A DNA stretch of 64,000 bases from Streptosporangium sandarakinum (GCF_013409935.1 NZ_JACCCO010000001.1:1364001-1428000), one strand, 5' to 3'. Positions 24,580 to 33,346 are shown, numbered from the stretch's first letter. Notes: generated by a model from the sequence alone, not told the origin. Numbers and translations are program-made.

Positions 24580-25038
24580 TCATTGTGAATTATTTCCGGC
24601 AGTCTCTCCGAGCCGCCTCACCACGACGCCCTGTATCCGGGCGGCGGCGAAGAATCCCTCCTGGCGGGAGTCCACGCTGTGCCCAGGATTGTCCCCGAGC
24701 AGCACGAACCGGTCGCTCGGCACCGGCGTGCCCGCGGCCCCGGCCAGCGCCGGCCCGAGGCCGTCCGGCACCGGGTCGCCCGGCACGGCCACCACCCGTT
24801 TGATCAGCAGCCGGCGGGCCGGCCGCCGCGGCCGGACGCCCTCGTACTCGGGCAGCACCACGACCACCTGCCCCGGCCGGACCCGCCCCGGCCGCACCGG
24901 CCTGGCCAGCACGCGGTCCCCGTCCGCGAAGGCCGGTTCCATGCTGGGCCCGCTGACCGTCGCCACCACGAGCCGCCGCGCCCACCGGAGCGCCGCAGCG
25001 GCGGCCACGGCCAGGGCCGCGGGGATCAGCCACCACAC
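24580..25038 (-). CDS. S26 family signal peptidase
   Basis: 152 residues from the GTG at 25038. The longer reading from a GTG at 25119 adds 27 Gly/Arg-rich residues encoded by repeat copies, so it is disfavoured. One N-terminal membrane helix (WWLIPAALAVAAAAAL) precedes the catalytic motif SGPSMEPAF (Ser32). The Lys general base is in LLIKRVVAVPGD (Lys80), and LLGDNPGHSVDSR is box E. It is a type I signal peptidase-like enzyme cleaving on the outer face. As the last gene of the ABC/TlpA/MauE operon it may process the small peptide encoded next. Confidence 0.85.
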   Translation of the reverse strand: MWWLIPAALAVAAAAALRWARRLVVATVSGPSMEPAFADGDRVLARPVRPGRVRPGQVVVVLPEYEGVRPRRPARRLLIKRVVAVPGDPVPDGLGPALAGAAGTPVPSDRFVLLGDNPGHSVDSRQEGFFAAARIQGVVVRRLGETAGNNSQ

Positions 25039-25129
25039 GTCACACCACCGTCCTCGTCCCGTCCCGCCGGTCCCACATCGCACCGCCGTCCCCGTGCCGG
25101 ACCGCCGACTCCATGTCACACCGCCGTCC
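25016..25129 (-). repeat. Three 38-bp tandem repeats across the ABC transporter/signal peptidase junction
   Basis: The word GGACGGYGGTG (minus strand) recurs with its end at 25129, 25091 and 25053, exactly 38 bp apart. The first copy holds the ABC stop codon followed by C and ATG; the third holds TGA-C-GTG, the likely peptidase start. The original stop/start junction seems to have been triplicated, inserting 76 bp between two once-adjacent genes. Confidence 0.75.
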
Positions 25130-27035
25130 TGGACCGGTATCCCGACGCCTGCAGGGTGAACAGCCGCGCGTACTCACCGCCGGCGGCGACCAGCTCGTCA
25201 TGGCTCCCCTCCTCCACGACCACGCCGCCGGACAGCACCACGATGCGGTCGGCGTCCCGGACCGCGCCCAGGCGGTGCGAGATCAGCAGGCTCGTGAGGC
25301 CGTTCCGGTACTCCTTGAGGCTCGTGTGCACCTCGTGCTCGGCGGCGGCGTCCAGCCCGGCGCTCGGCTCGTCGAGGATGACGAGGTCCCGGTCGGCGCG
25401 CATGAAGGCGCGGGCCAGCGCGACGCGCTGCCGCTGCCCGCCGGACAGGCCGACCCCGACCGCCTCCCTGTCCACGTCGCTGGTGAACCGGCGGCTCAGC
25501 AGGGTCCGGTAACCGTCCGGCAGCGCGGCGAGCGTCTCGTGCACCCCCGCCCGCCGCGCCGCCGCCTCGATGCGGTCCTGGTCGTGCAGCGCGTCCAGGT
25601 CGCCGACGCCGACGTTCTCGGCCGCGGTCAGCTCGTAGTCCATGTAGTCCTGGAACACGGCGCTGATCCGCCCGCGCAGCGCGTCCGGATCGGCCTCGCG
25701 GATGTCGACGCCGTCCCACAGCACCGCGCCCCGGGTCGGGTCGTAGAAGCGGCACAGCAGCTTGACCAGCGTGGACTTTCCCGCGCCGTTGAGCCCCACC
25801 AGGGCGACGGCCCGGCCGTACGGGATCACCAGGTTCACCCCGCGCAGCACCCAGGGGTGGCCCTCGGAGTAGCGGAACCACACGTCCCGCAGCTCGATGC
25901 CCCGCCGCAGCGGCGGCAGCGCGGCCGGCCGTACGGCCACCGGCAGGTCCGGGACGCCCCGCAGCACCGTGAGGTAGTGCCGGAAGAGCAACAGCGACTC
26001 GTGCGCCCTGGCGATGTCCTGCGCCACGCCGCCGAGCGCCGCCTGCACGCCCATGACGGCGGTGATGAACATCGCGACGTCACCGACGCTCAGCCGGCCG
26101 GCGCGCGCCGCCGCGACCGCCCACACCAGTCCCGGCACCAGCACCGCGACACCGACCAGGCCCAGGCCCGCCCGGACGGCGAACTCCCGGCGGTCCACCC
26201 GGCGCTGCGTCGCCTCGTGCGCCCGCCGTTCCGCCAGCATCCGGCCGCGCACGAACCCGCCCAGGCCGAGGAGGCGCACCTCCTTGGCGGCCCGTTCCGT
26301 CGCGAGCAGGTCGCGGTAGAAGATCTCCCGCCGCTCCGCCGGGGTGATCTCCCAGAACGCGGCCGCGCGGTGTTTGCCGAGCAGGAGCTCGGCGGCGAGC
26401 ACCGGGACGCCGGACAGCAGCACGATCACCGCCATCAGCGGGCTCAGCGCGCTCACCAGGCCGAGCAGCCCGGAGATCGTGAGGGCGCTGCGCGAGACGC
26501 CGAGGAGTCCCTCGATCACCCGGTTCGGCCCGCGCCCGCCGGACTCGTCGGCGAGCTGCAGCCGGTCGAGGAAGGCCGGGTCCTCGAACGGGGCGAGACC
26601 GCGGATCCGCGCCACCGCGGTGAACAGCCGTTCCTTGGCGAGGGCGCCGATCTCCCGTTCCACCTCGGCGCGCAGGAACGTCCCGGCGGCGGTCAGCGCC
26701 ATCGACCCGAGCACCGTGGCGCCCAGGGCCCCGGCGAGCAGCGCGGGCTCACCGAGACCGGAGTCCCCGGTCAGGCCGTTGACGATCGCCCGGGTGAGCC
26801 ACGCGGTGCCGACCGGCAGCGCCGCCGACACCAGGGTCACGACGACGTAGAGCGCCAGCCGCCCGGGAGCCGCCCGTACGGCGAGCCGCGCCGCCTCGAC
26901 GATCCGGGCCGCCGTGCCGTCACCGGTTCGCGGCGGGGTCGCGGGCTCGCCGCCGGTCGGCGACGGGACGGTGAGACCGGCGGGACCGGCGAAACCGGAC
27001 TCGGGCTCCTCCCCGGTCCCCGACGGGCCGGTCAT
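25116..27035 (-). CDS. ABC transporter, fused permease and ATP-binding domains
   Basis: 639 residues. Residues ~40-340 hold the type-1 exporter membrane domain (about six helices). The nucleotide-binding domain follows with Walker A (VGLNGAGKST), Q-loop region (AVFQDYMDYE), signature LSGGQRQRVALARAF, Walker B (LVILDEPSA) and switch His (LLISHRLG). There is no N-terminal C39 peptidase domain, so cleavage of a substrate must be done by another enzyme, consistent with the S26 peptidase downstream. Its ATG overlaps the thioredoxin gene stop. Likely a peptide exporter, by context. Confidence 0.88.
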   Translation of the reverse strand: MTGPSGTGEEPESGFAGPAGLTVPSPTGGEPATPPRTGDGTAARIVEAARLAVRAAPGRLALYVVVTLVSAALPVGTAWLTRAIVNGLTGDSGLGEPALLAGALGATVLGSMALTAAGTFLRAEVEREIGALAKERLFTAVARIRGLAPFEDPAFLDRLQLADESGGRGPNRVIEGLLGVSRSALTISGLLGLVSALSPLMAVIVLLSGVPVLAAELLLGKHRAAAFWEITPAERREIFYRDLLATERAAKEVRLLGLGGFVRGRMLAERRAHEATQRRVDRREFAVRAGLGLVGVAVLVPGLVWAVAAARAGRLSVGDVAMFITAVMGVQAALGGVAQDIARAHESLLLFRHYLTVLRGVPDLPVAVRPAALPPLRRGIELRDVWFRYSEGHPWVLRGVNLVIPYGRAVALVGLNGAGKSTLVKLLCRFYDPTRGAVLWDGVDIREADPDALRGRISAVFQDYMDYELTAAENVGVGDLDALHDQDRIEAAARRAGVHETLAALPDGYRTLLSRRFTSDVDREAVGVGLSGGQRQRVALARAFMRADRDLVILDEPSAGLDAAAEHEVHTSLKEYRNGLTSLLISHRLGAVRDADRIVVLSGGVVVEEGSHDELVAAGGEYARLFTLQASGYRSRTAV

Positions 27036-27550
27036 GGCCTCGCCGCCGCCAGGCCCGGCTCGTATCCGCTGGCCCGGATGGTGTGGTCGGGGTTGAGGAC
27101 GCAGAACGCCGGGGTCGCGTAGAGATGGAAGGCGACCTGCACCGGGCCGCGTTTCTCCTCCACCACGACCCGCGCCACCGGGTCGAGCCGTGACGTCATC
27201 TCCACCGCCAGCTCCGGCGTGCCGCGCACCACCGCGAGGACCTGCCGCGGGTCGGACCTCCGCTCCGCCTCGGCGATGAACTGCGGCAGGCGGTCGTGGC
27301 AGACCTCGCAGTTCCAGTTGAAGAAGCCGACGTACACCTCGCCGGTGAGGTCCGCCCGCGTCAGCGGCTCGCCGTCGAGCGTGACCGTGGCGAAGTCACC
27401 GATCTCCACGCCGTCCGGCAGCATCGGCGGCACGCCCGCCTCGACCTCCGCCAGCCGGTCGGCCTGCTCCCTGACCTTGCGCAGCAGGCCGACGGTGAGC
27501 AGCAGGTTGAGCAGCGAGACCACGGTGAGTACGGCGACGAGAGCGGTCAT
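27032..27550 (-). CDS. Membrane-anchored TlpA/MauD-like thioredoxin
   Basis: 172 residues. An N-terminal membrane anchor (residues 3-22, LVAVLTVVSLLNLLLTVGLL) and a short coiled segment lead to a thioredoxin-fold domain with active-site Cys81-Glu-Val-Cys84 (FFNWNCEVCHDRLPQF) and the cis-Pro loop YATPAFCVLNPD. It would oxidise, reduce or isomerise disulfides outside the membrane. The ribosome binding site AGGAG precedes it and it overlaps the ABC gene by ATGA. MauD-type proteins pair with MauE-type membrane partners, which is the gene upstream. Confidence 0.85.
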   Translation of the reverse strand: MTALVAVLTVVSLLNLLLTVGLLRKVREQADRLAEVEAGVPPMLPDGVEIGDFATVTLDGEPLTRADLTGEVYVGFFNWNCEVCHDRLPQFIAEAERRSDPRQVLAVVRGTPELAVEMTSRLDPVARVVVEEKRGPVQVAFHLYATPAFCVLNPDHTIRASGYEPGLAAARP

Positions 27551-28106
27551 GGGTTCTCCTATCGCTTGTGTTCCGCGCCGGCCGGAACAGCGCGACGAGG
27601 TCGTCGATCACGGTCACCAGGACGCCCGCGACGAGCCCGGCCAGCCCGGCGACCGCCGCCTCGCCGAACTCCGGGCCCCGCCCGGCGGGAGAGGCGGCGG
27701 AGGCCGCCAGGCCCAGCAGCGCCACCGCGACGAGCACCAGGTTGCGGACCACGTGGCCGGCGCCCAGCGGCGTCTCGGACCGGCCGAAGCACGAGCACGG
27801 TTCCCGGTTGCCCCGGGCGAGCGACATCGCGATGCCGGCGGTGAAGGCGGCCAGCAGCGCCGCGGCCACACCGAACCCCGCCGTCCCCGCCGCCCGCGCC
27901 GGTACGGCCAGCAGCAGCACGATCACCACCTCGGCCGCCGCGAACGCCAGTGCCGCCGGCCGTACCAGGCCCGAGGGCAGCACCTCCATCCGGCGCAGCG
28001 ACCGCACGAAGGCGCCGAACCGGCCGGGACCGCCCAGCTTCCCGGCGGCGGCGATGAGGAAGATGACACCGATCATGAATCGGCACCCGATGACCAGATG
28101 GACCAC
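27396..28106 (-). CDS. MauE/DoxX-like redox-associated membrane protein
   Basis: About 236 residues from the GTG at 28106, preceded by GGAAGGCGGAG. Four hydrophobic helices: FMIGVIFLIAAAGKLGG (the DoxX-like start), PAALAFAAAEVVIVLLLAVP, GFGVAAALLAAFTAGIAMSL and LVLVAVALLGLAASA. A PCSCFG motif lies between helices 3 and 4 and is probably the redox-active pair. The conserved part ends near VIDDLVALFRPARN, but no stop occurs until 27396, so the tail (Arg/Gly-rich) overlaps the thioredoxin gene by 155 bp. Either the overlap is real or a frameshift removes a stop near 27559. Confidence 0.75.
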   Translation of the reverse strand: MVHLVIGCRFMIGVIFLIAAAGKLGGPGRFGAFVRSLRRMEVLPSGLVRPAALAFAAAEVVIVLLLAVPARAAGTAGFGVAAALLAAFTAGIAMSLARGNREPCSCFGRSETPLGAGHVVRNLVLVAVALLGLAASAASPAGRGPEFGEAAVAGLAGLVAGVLVTVIDDLVALFRPARNTSDRRTHDRSRRRTHRGLAAQPAAHRRPAAQGQGAGRPAGGGRGGRAADAAGRRGDR

Positions 28107-28341
28107 GGCTCCGCCTTCCGGAATGGGGGGGAGGAAGACCGGCGGACGTATCAGCGGACATGTCAGCAGAGAAATGATGATCTTAACCGGACGATGACAC
28201 GGTATGTCGATACACCGCATTCCGCCAGCCCCTCCCGCACCGGCGTTCGTGTCCCGGGTGGAACCCGGAGAGCCGCGTGCCCGCCCTGTCCGGGTCACCG
28301 GGCGGACGGCGGGCGGGGGCGGCGGCACGGGCGGCTCCGGT

Positions 28342-28424
28342 CGCCCGTCCGCCCGCCCGCCCGCCCGCCCGTTCGCCCGTTCGTCCGTTCGTCCGTTCGT
28401 CCGTTCGTCCGTTCGTCCGTCCGG
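28342..28424 (+). repeat. Microsatellite of CCCG and 8-bp CCGTTCGT units
   Basis: A run of about five GCCC/CCCG tetranucleotides followed by five copies of CCGTTCGT-type octamers. It fills the middle of the 393-bp gap between the divergent MauE-like and DUF1992 genes. The left part of the gap (28107-28250) would hold the promoter of the redox/export operon; no clear -35/-10 is visible. Confidence 0.85.
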
Positions 28425-28499
28425 GCAGGGCCCGCCGGGGCGGCCGACGCCGGTGGCTATGCTCGGAAACGCCACTGTCCGGCGTGCTGGAGGCGGGCG

Positions 28500-28982
28500 A
28501 TGACGGAGCGCAGGCCACTCGGTGTCAACTTCGAGACGTGGGTCGACCGGCAGATCCGTGAGGCCGCGGAGCGCGGCGCGTTCGACGACCTGCCCGGCGC
28601 GGGCAAACCGCTGCCCGGCGAGGGCGAGCCGTACGAGGAGATGTGGTGGATCAAGCAGAAACTCCACTCGGAGGGCCTGTCGTTCCCGCTGCCCGGCACG
28701 CTCGCTCTGCGTAAGAAGGCCGAGGAGGCGCGGGCCGCGGCCGCCGAGGCGCGCTCGGAGGACGAGGTCCGCCGGACCATCGGGGAGATCAACGAGGAGA
28801 TCGTCGAGGGGCACCGCAAGGCCCTGTCCGGTCCCCCGCTGAACCTGATGCCCTTCGACGTCGAGGAGGTCGTCCGCGACTGGCGCGACCGTCACCCGGC
28901 CCGGGAGGAGACCCCGGGGCCCGAGCCCGCTCCCCCGCAGAGAAGGCGGGGGTTGTTCGGCCGGTTCCGCCGGAGAGGATGA
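28500..28982 (+). CDS. DUF1992 domain protein (DnaJC28-like conserved domain)
   Basis: 160 residues from the ATG at 28500 with a GGAGGCGG ribosome binding site. The DUF1992 core is clear: FETWVDRQIREAAERGAFDDLPGAGKPLPGEGEPYEEMWWIKQKL. A charged coiled segment (KKAEEARAAAAEARSEDEVRRTIGEINEEI) follows, then a basic Pro-rich tail. The function of this domain in bacteria is unknown. Confidence 0.85.
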   Translation: MTERRPLGVNFETWVDRQIREAAERGAFDDLPGAGKPLPGEGEPYEEMWWIKQKLHSEGLSFPLPGTLALRKKAEEARAAAAEARSEDEVRRTIGEINEEIVEGHRKALSGPPLNLMPFDVEEVVRDWRDRHPAREETPGPEPAPPQRRRGLFGRFRRRG

Positions 28983-29093
28983 CGCCGCCGGGCTGTTCGC
29001 CGGGGACGACAGCCAGGTGGTCGGGTGACGACGGCGGGCCCCCGCCCGCCGGGCAGGCGGACGGGGGCCCGGGAGCCGGACGGGGGAACCGCG

Positions 29094-32045
29094 TCAGTTG
29101 ATCGTGACGATCGTCCCGAAGCCGTTGGGGTACTCGACGTAGCCGGTGTTCGTCCGCTGCGTCGCCTTCGTCCAGGAGGCCGTCAGCGGGATCGGCGTGC
29201 CGACGGTCGCCTTCGGCTTGTTCGGCGTCAGTGTGAGCGTGCCGCGCGCGTTGTCGGCGGTCACGAGGTTGACCTGGGTGAGGAAGTCGGTGGACGTGGT
29301 CCCGGGCAGGTCCCCGAGGGTGAGCACGACCAGGGTGTACCTGCCGGGGCGCGGGTGGGCCAGCACGGCGCGGGAGTCGCCGTCCAGGCTGAACACCCAC
29401 GACACGAACTCGCGCGTGCCGTTCTCCTCATAGAAGAGGAGTCCGCCGACCTGGGCCTCGGGGTTCGCCGCCCTGAGCTTGAACGAGACGGCCTTGGCGT
29501 CGTCGGTGATCGTGACCGGGATGTCGCGGCCCCACACCTCGCTCTCGTTGACGGTGCCCGGCACCTCGTCCGCCGACACGAGACCGTACGGGGTGACCGA
29601 GAACTTCTTCGTTCCGGGCGTCACCTCGAAGCCCACCGAGCCGTCGGCGCCGGTGCCCTTCACCTCGGCGGGCGCCCGCGCGCTCAGCGGGGTGGCGACG
29701 ATCGAGCTGCGCACGGTCGTGCCCGCGCCGGTCCACGTGAGCCGCCCGACGACGGTGTCCGTGGTGGTCGACGGGAGCATCTCCATGGAGACGGTGAACT
29801 CCTTGGTCTCACCCGCCTTCTTGAAGACCAGCGTGGACGGCTTGACCTTGGTCTTGAAACCGGGCAGTTCGATCGCCGAGTGGTAGACGCCCGGGGTGAC
29901 GGCGGTGACCTTGCGGGTGACCGTCCGCGAGCCGAAGAGGTCGCCGACGGAGATCGTCGGGTAGTTCACGTCGGTCCCGGCCAGCGGCTTGGCGCCGGTG
30001 CCGGTCTTGACGCCCTTGCCCTCCAGGTAGCCGTACCAGTCCTCGGCGCCCGCGTCGTAGACCAGGCCCGGGGTGAGCATGCGGGCCGGGTCGACGTGCC
30101 CTGCGCCCTGGGCGAACACGTCCGGGGTCTTGGTGTCGTAGGCGGTGGTCATCATGGCCGACTTGATCGCCATCGGCGACAGGAGCGGGTGCTCGCCGAG
30201 GTAGAGGGCGGCCAGGCCGGCGACGTGCGGGGTGGCCATGGAGGTGCCGGAGTAGAAGTCGAAGTCCTTGCCGCCGTTGCCGGGAGGCGCCACGGCGGCC
30301 AGGATCGCCACGCCCGGCGCGGTGACGTCCGGCTTGAGCAGGTCACCGTTGTTGCCGAGCGAGGGGCCGCGCGAGGAGAAACTCGCGACCTGCGGGTACG
30401 GCTCGCCACCGGAGGCGGCCGGGGCGAACGTGGCCGTCGCGCCCGCGGTGGCCGCGTAGCCGGCGACCTTGTCCGCGTCGGGGGCGTTGACGTGCACGGT
30501 CGGCACGGAGTGCAGGTCTGCGTCGGTGCTCTGGTCGGTCGGGTTGCCCAGCACCATGCCGACGCCTCCGGCCCGCTTGACCTCGGCCGACTTGTCCACG
30601 CGGGCCGTGGTCCCGCGCAGGCAGTAGACGATCTTCCCGGCGGTCTTGGCGGGGTCGAGCGAGCCGGCCGCGCAGATCTGCGCGTCGGACTCGGTGGCCG
30701 TGCCCGTCTTCACCGACAGTGCCGTGACCAGCGGCTTGGGCCCGAACGGGGCGACGACCGTGGTGCTCACGCCGCGGACGACCGTGCCGTCGCCGAGCCG
30801 GACCTCGGCCTGCCAGGGCGCGATCGTGCCGGCCGCGACCGTCGTCGTCCACGGCATCGTGTTGTCCAGCGTGGACGGGTCGGGACCGGAGTTGCCCCCC
30901 GCCGTCGCGACGAAGACCCCGGCCTCGGCGGCGGCCAGGAAGGCGCGCTGGACCGGGTCGTCGGCCGCCGACTCGAACATGCCGCCGACCGAGTAGTTGA
31001 TCACATCGACGCCGTCGGCGACCGCCTGGTCGACGGCCGCCACGAGGTCGGAGGTGTAGCCGCCCGTCGTGCCGCCGTCCTTGCCCTGCCAGAGGGCCTT
31101 GTAGACGGCGACGGCCGCGCCGGGGGCGACGCCGGAGATCGCACCGTAGTCGACGCCGTTCGCCGTGGCCTGGACGGCGTGGTCGCCCGCCGCGGTGCCG
31201 GCGGTGTGCGAGCCGTGGCCCTGCGCGTCCCGCGGGGAGACGTAGTCGGCGCGCTTGTCGGGCGGGTTGCCCCTCAGCCACTGCTCGCCGAAGTACCGGG
31301 CGCTGATGACCTTCTGGTTGCACAGGCTCGCGGCGAACTCCTCGCCGGTCTGGCACAGGCCGGTGAACGTGGCCCCGTCGGCCTTCTTCATGACCGTGGC
31401 CCCGTCCTTCAGGTAGGGCCGGTACGGTTCGGCGCTCGTGGGCGGCTCCGTGCCGAGGGCCGGAGCGGCGAAGGAGGGGTTCTCCGGCCAGATGCCCGTG
31501 TCGATGACGCCGACGACGACGCCCTTGCCCGCCTTGCCGGTGCCACCGAGCTTCGCCCACAGGCCGGCGTCGCCCGACAGGCCGAGGAAGTCGGTGGAGT
31601 TGCGGTCGTCCAAGGCCTTGCGCAGGGTGTCGGGGACGACCGACACCACGCCCTGGGTCGCGTGCAGCCGCAGCGCCTGGGCCGGGGTGAGCTGGGCGGT
31701 GAAGCTGTTGGAGGCGACCGCGTGGTGGCCGGTGGCGGCGGCGCCGACGCTGCGGGCCACCTCGTTCTGCCGGTCGGTCAGGCGGTCGCGGTAGCGCCTG
31801 GCGTGGGAACTGGTGGTGTCGACCTTCTTGCCCTTGCGGCCCCTGGTGGGGGCGATGCCCTCCGTACCGCCGTCGTAGGTGGCCAGCGGCGGTTCGGCCA
31901 GGGTGACGATGTACGCCGCGGGGGCGGGGGCGGTCGCGGAGGGTGCCGACGCGGCGGCGGGTTGGGCGATGGCCGGGGCGATGGCGGTGACCGCCAGCGC
32001 GGCGGCCAGCGCCGACACACGATGGACGCGGGGGTTGCGGAACAT
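29094..32045 (-). CDS. Secreted subtilisin-like serine peptidase (S8)
   Basis: 983 residues. Signal peptide (residues 1-33, VSALAAALAVTAIAPAIAQPAAA), inhibitor-I9 propeptide (about 43-140, YIVTLAEPP...SFTAQLTPAQA), then an S8 catalytic domain with Asp in VIDTGIWPENPSF, His in DAQGHGSHTAGTAAG and Ser in YSGTSMATPHVAGLAALYL. A PA insertion (VDKSAEVKRAGGVGMVLGN) and a Fn3-like C-terminal half resemble the cucumisin/pyrolysin type. Extracellular protein degradation. A divergent regulator starts 151 bp away. Confidence 0.93.
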   Translation of the reverse strand: MFRNPRVHRVSALAAALAVTAIAPAIAQPAAASAPSATAPAPAAYIVTLAEPPLATYDGGTEGIAPTRGRKGKKVDTTSSHARRYRDRLTDRQNEVARSVGAAATGHHAVASNSFTAQLTPAQALRLHATQGVVSVVPDTLRKALDDRNSTDFLGLSGDAGLWAKLGGTGKAGKGVVVGVIDTGIWPENPSFAAPALGTEPPTSAEPYRPYLKDGATVMKKADGATFTGLCQTGEEFAASLCNQKVISARYFGEQWLRGNPPDKRADYVSPRDAQGHGSHTAGTAAGDHAVQATANGVDYGAISGVAPGAAVAVYKALWQGKDGGTTGGYTSDLVAAVDQAVADGVDVINYSVGGMFESAADDPVQRAFLAAAEAGVFVATAGGNSGPDPSTLDNTMPWTTTVAAGTIAPWQAEVRLGDGTVVRGVSTTVVAPFGPKPLVTALSVKTGTATESDAQICAAGSLDPAKTAGKIVYCLRGTTARVDKSAEVKRAGGVGMVLGNPTDQSTDADLHSVPTVHVNAPDADKVAGYAATAGATATFAPAASGGEPYPQVASFSSRGPSLGNNGDLLKPDVTAPGVAILAAVAPPGNGGKDFDFYSGTSMATPHVAGLAALYLGEHPLLSPMAIKSAMMTTAYDTKTPDVFAQGAGHVDPARMLTPGLVYDAGAEDWYGYLEGKGVKTGTGAKPLAGTDVNYPTISVGDLFGSRTVTRKVTAVTPGVYHSAIELPGFKTKVKPSTLVFKKAGETKEFTVSMEMLPSTTTDTVVGRLTWTGAGTTVRSSIVATPLSARAPAEVKGTGADGSVGFEVTPGTKKFSVTPYGLVSADEVPGTVNESEVWGRDIPVTITDDAKAVSFKLRAANPEAQVGGLLFYEENGTREFVSWVFSLDGDSRAVLAHPRPGRYTLVVLTLGDLPGTTSTDFLTQVNLVTADNARGTLTLTPNKPKATVGTPIPLTASWTKATQRTNTGYVEYPNGFGTIVTIN

Positions 32046-32196
32046 TGCGCCTCTGGGGGGATGAGCCTGGTCACCCGTCCGGGGAGGATCACCGGAGGGC
32101 CGCTACGGAGTCAAGCGTCCGGCGTTGATCCCTGTCGAGATATAGTGCTGGCATTTTCGGCCACATGACCAAAAACGACATTTCGGCAGGTGCTCC

Positions 32197-33195
32197 GTGG
32201 GCGATCGGTCCGTGCTCGGCGCCGTGGGCGTCACGGACTTCGACGAACGGGTGTACCGGCTGCTGCTGCGCCGGCCCGGCCGGCGGACGGGGGAGATGGC
32301 CGCCGAGCTCGGCGTCGGCCCGGCCCGGGTGCGTTCCGCGCTGGCCCACCTGGCCGATGCCGGGCTGCTGCGCCGCGGCGGGCCCGGCCGGTACGAGGCG
32401 GTGCCCCCGGAGGCGGCGATCGAGTGGCTGGTGGACCGGCGGCGGCTGGAGACCGAGACGCGGCTGGCCGCGGTCAGGACGGTCGTCTCGGACTTCACCC
32501 AGCTCTACCACTCGGGCCGGATGGAGTCCGGCCCGGCCGGGGTCGTGGAGGTCCTGGCGGGGGAGGAGGCCGTCAAGCGGGTCGTCACCGAGCTGCAGCG
32601 GACGGTCGGCACCGAACTGCTCGGCTTCGACCGCCCGCCCTACGTCGGCCGCCCCGACGACTCGACGGACACCAACGAGTCGGAACTGGAGACCACCCGG
32701 AGCCTGCTGACGCGTGGCGTGGACATCCGCGTGGTCTACTGCGCCGACTCCCTGTACCGCCCGGGCCGCCTGGAGACCCTGGTACGGCTGGCCGAGGAGG
32801 GCGAACGCTCCCGCTTCGTCGAGCACCTGCCGTTCAAGCTGCGCATCGCCGACCGCAGGGTCGGCCTGTTCCCGCTGGTGGACGGGGTGTACGACAACAT
32901 CGCGCTGCTGCACCCCTCCCGGCTGCTCGACGCGCTCGTCGAGCTGTTCGAGGTCTACTGGGAACGCGGCCGGCCGCTGACGGGCCTGCCGCAGACGACG
33001 GACGAGCGGCCGCCCGAGGAGGACCTGCTCGTGCTGCGGTTGCTGAACGCCGGCCTCAAGGACGAGGCCATCGGCCGGCACCTGGGCGTCAGCGCGCGGA
33101 CGGCCACCCGCAAGATCGCCGCCGTGGTCGAGCGGCTCGGCGTGACGACCCGCTTCCAGGCCGGCGCGGCGGCCGCCGCCCGCGGCTGGCTCTGA
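32197..33195 (+). CDS. TrmB/LuxR-type transcriptional regulator
   Basis: 332 residues from the GTG at 32197. Residues ~12-65 are a winged-helix TrmB-like domain (DERVYRLLLRRPGRRTGEMAAELGVGPARVRSALAHLADAGLL). The middle resembles a phospholipase-D-like sensor region. The C-terminus is a LuxR/GerE helix-turn-helix (DLLVLRLLNAGLKDEAIGRHLGVSARTATRKIAAVVERLGV). This arrangement is common in actinomycetes and often sits beside extracellular peptidase genes; the S8 peptidase is its likely, unproven, target. Confidence 0.82.
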   Translation: MGDRSVLGAVGVTDFDERVYRLLLRRPGRRTGEMAAELGVGPARVRSALAHLADAGLLRRGGPGRYEAVPPEAAIEWLVDRRRLETETRLAAVRTVVSDFTQLYHSGRMESGPAGVVEVLAGEEAVKRVVTELQRTVGTELLGFDRPPYVGRPDDSTDTNESELETTRSLLTRGVDIRVVYCADSLYRPGRLETLVRLAEEGERSRFVEHLPFKLRIADRRVGLFPLVDGVYDNIALLHPSRLLDALVELFEVYWERGRPLTGLPQTTDERPPEEDLLVLRLLNAGLKDEAIGRHLGVSARTATRKIAAVVERLGVTTRFQAGAAAAARGWL

Positions 33196-33255
33196 CCAAC
33201 GCGACGCGAGCGAACACGACGCGGACGAACACGACGTCAACGAACACGGCGTGGA
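33196..33255 (+). repeat. Four 15-bp tandem repeats starting at the regulator's stop codon
   Basis: Units CCAACGCGACGCGAG, CGAACACGACGCGGA, CGAACACGACGTCAA and CGAACACGGCGTGGA follow the TGA directly at 33196, 33211, 33226 and 33241. The rest of the 33196-33718 gap holds only the weak minus-strand ORF listed next. Confidence 0.75.
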
Positions 33256-33346
33256 CGGACCCCGGCCGGGCCGGGACACCGATCAGGCCACCGATGTCCT
33301 CCCCGCTCCGCCGTCCCCCGGCGTCCTCAGACCGTCGGTGCCCTTC

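Noticed and set aside
24580-25119. Longer signal peptidase starting at GTG 25119
   Set aside because: The extra 27 residues come from repeat copies of the upstream gene's end and precede the membrane helix without signal or domain character.
28342-28424. Repeat run considered as a CRISPR array
   Set aside because: Units are 4-8 bp and contiguous with no spacers; no cas genes lie in the window.
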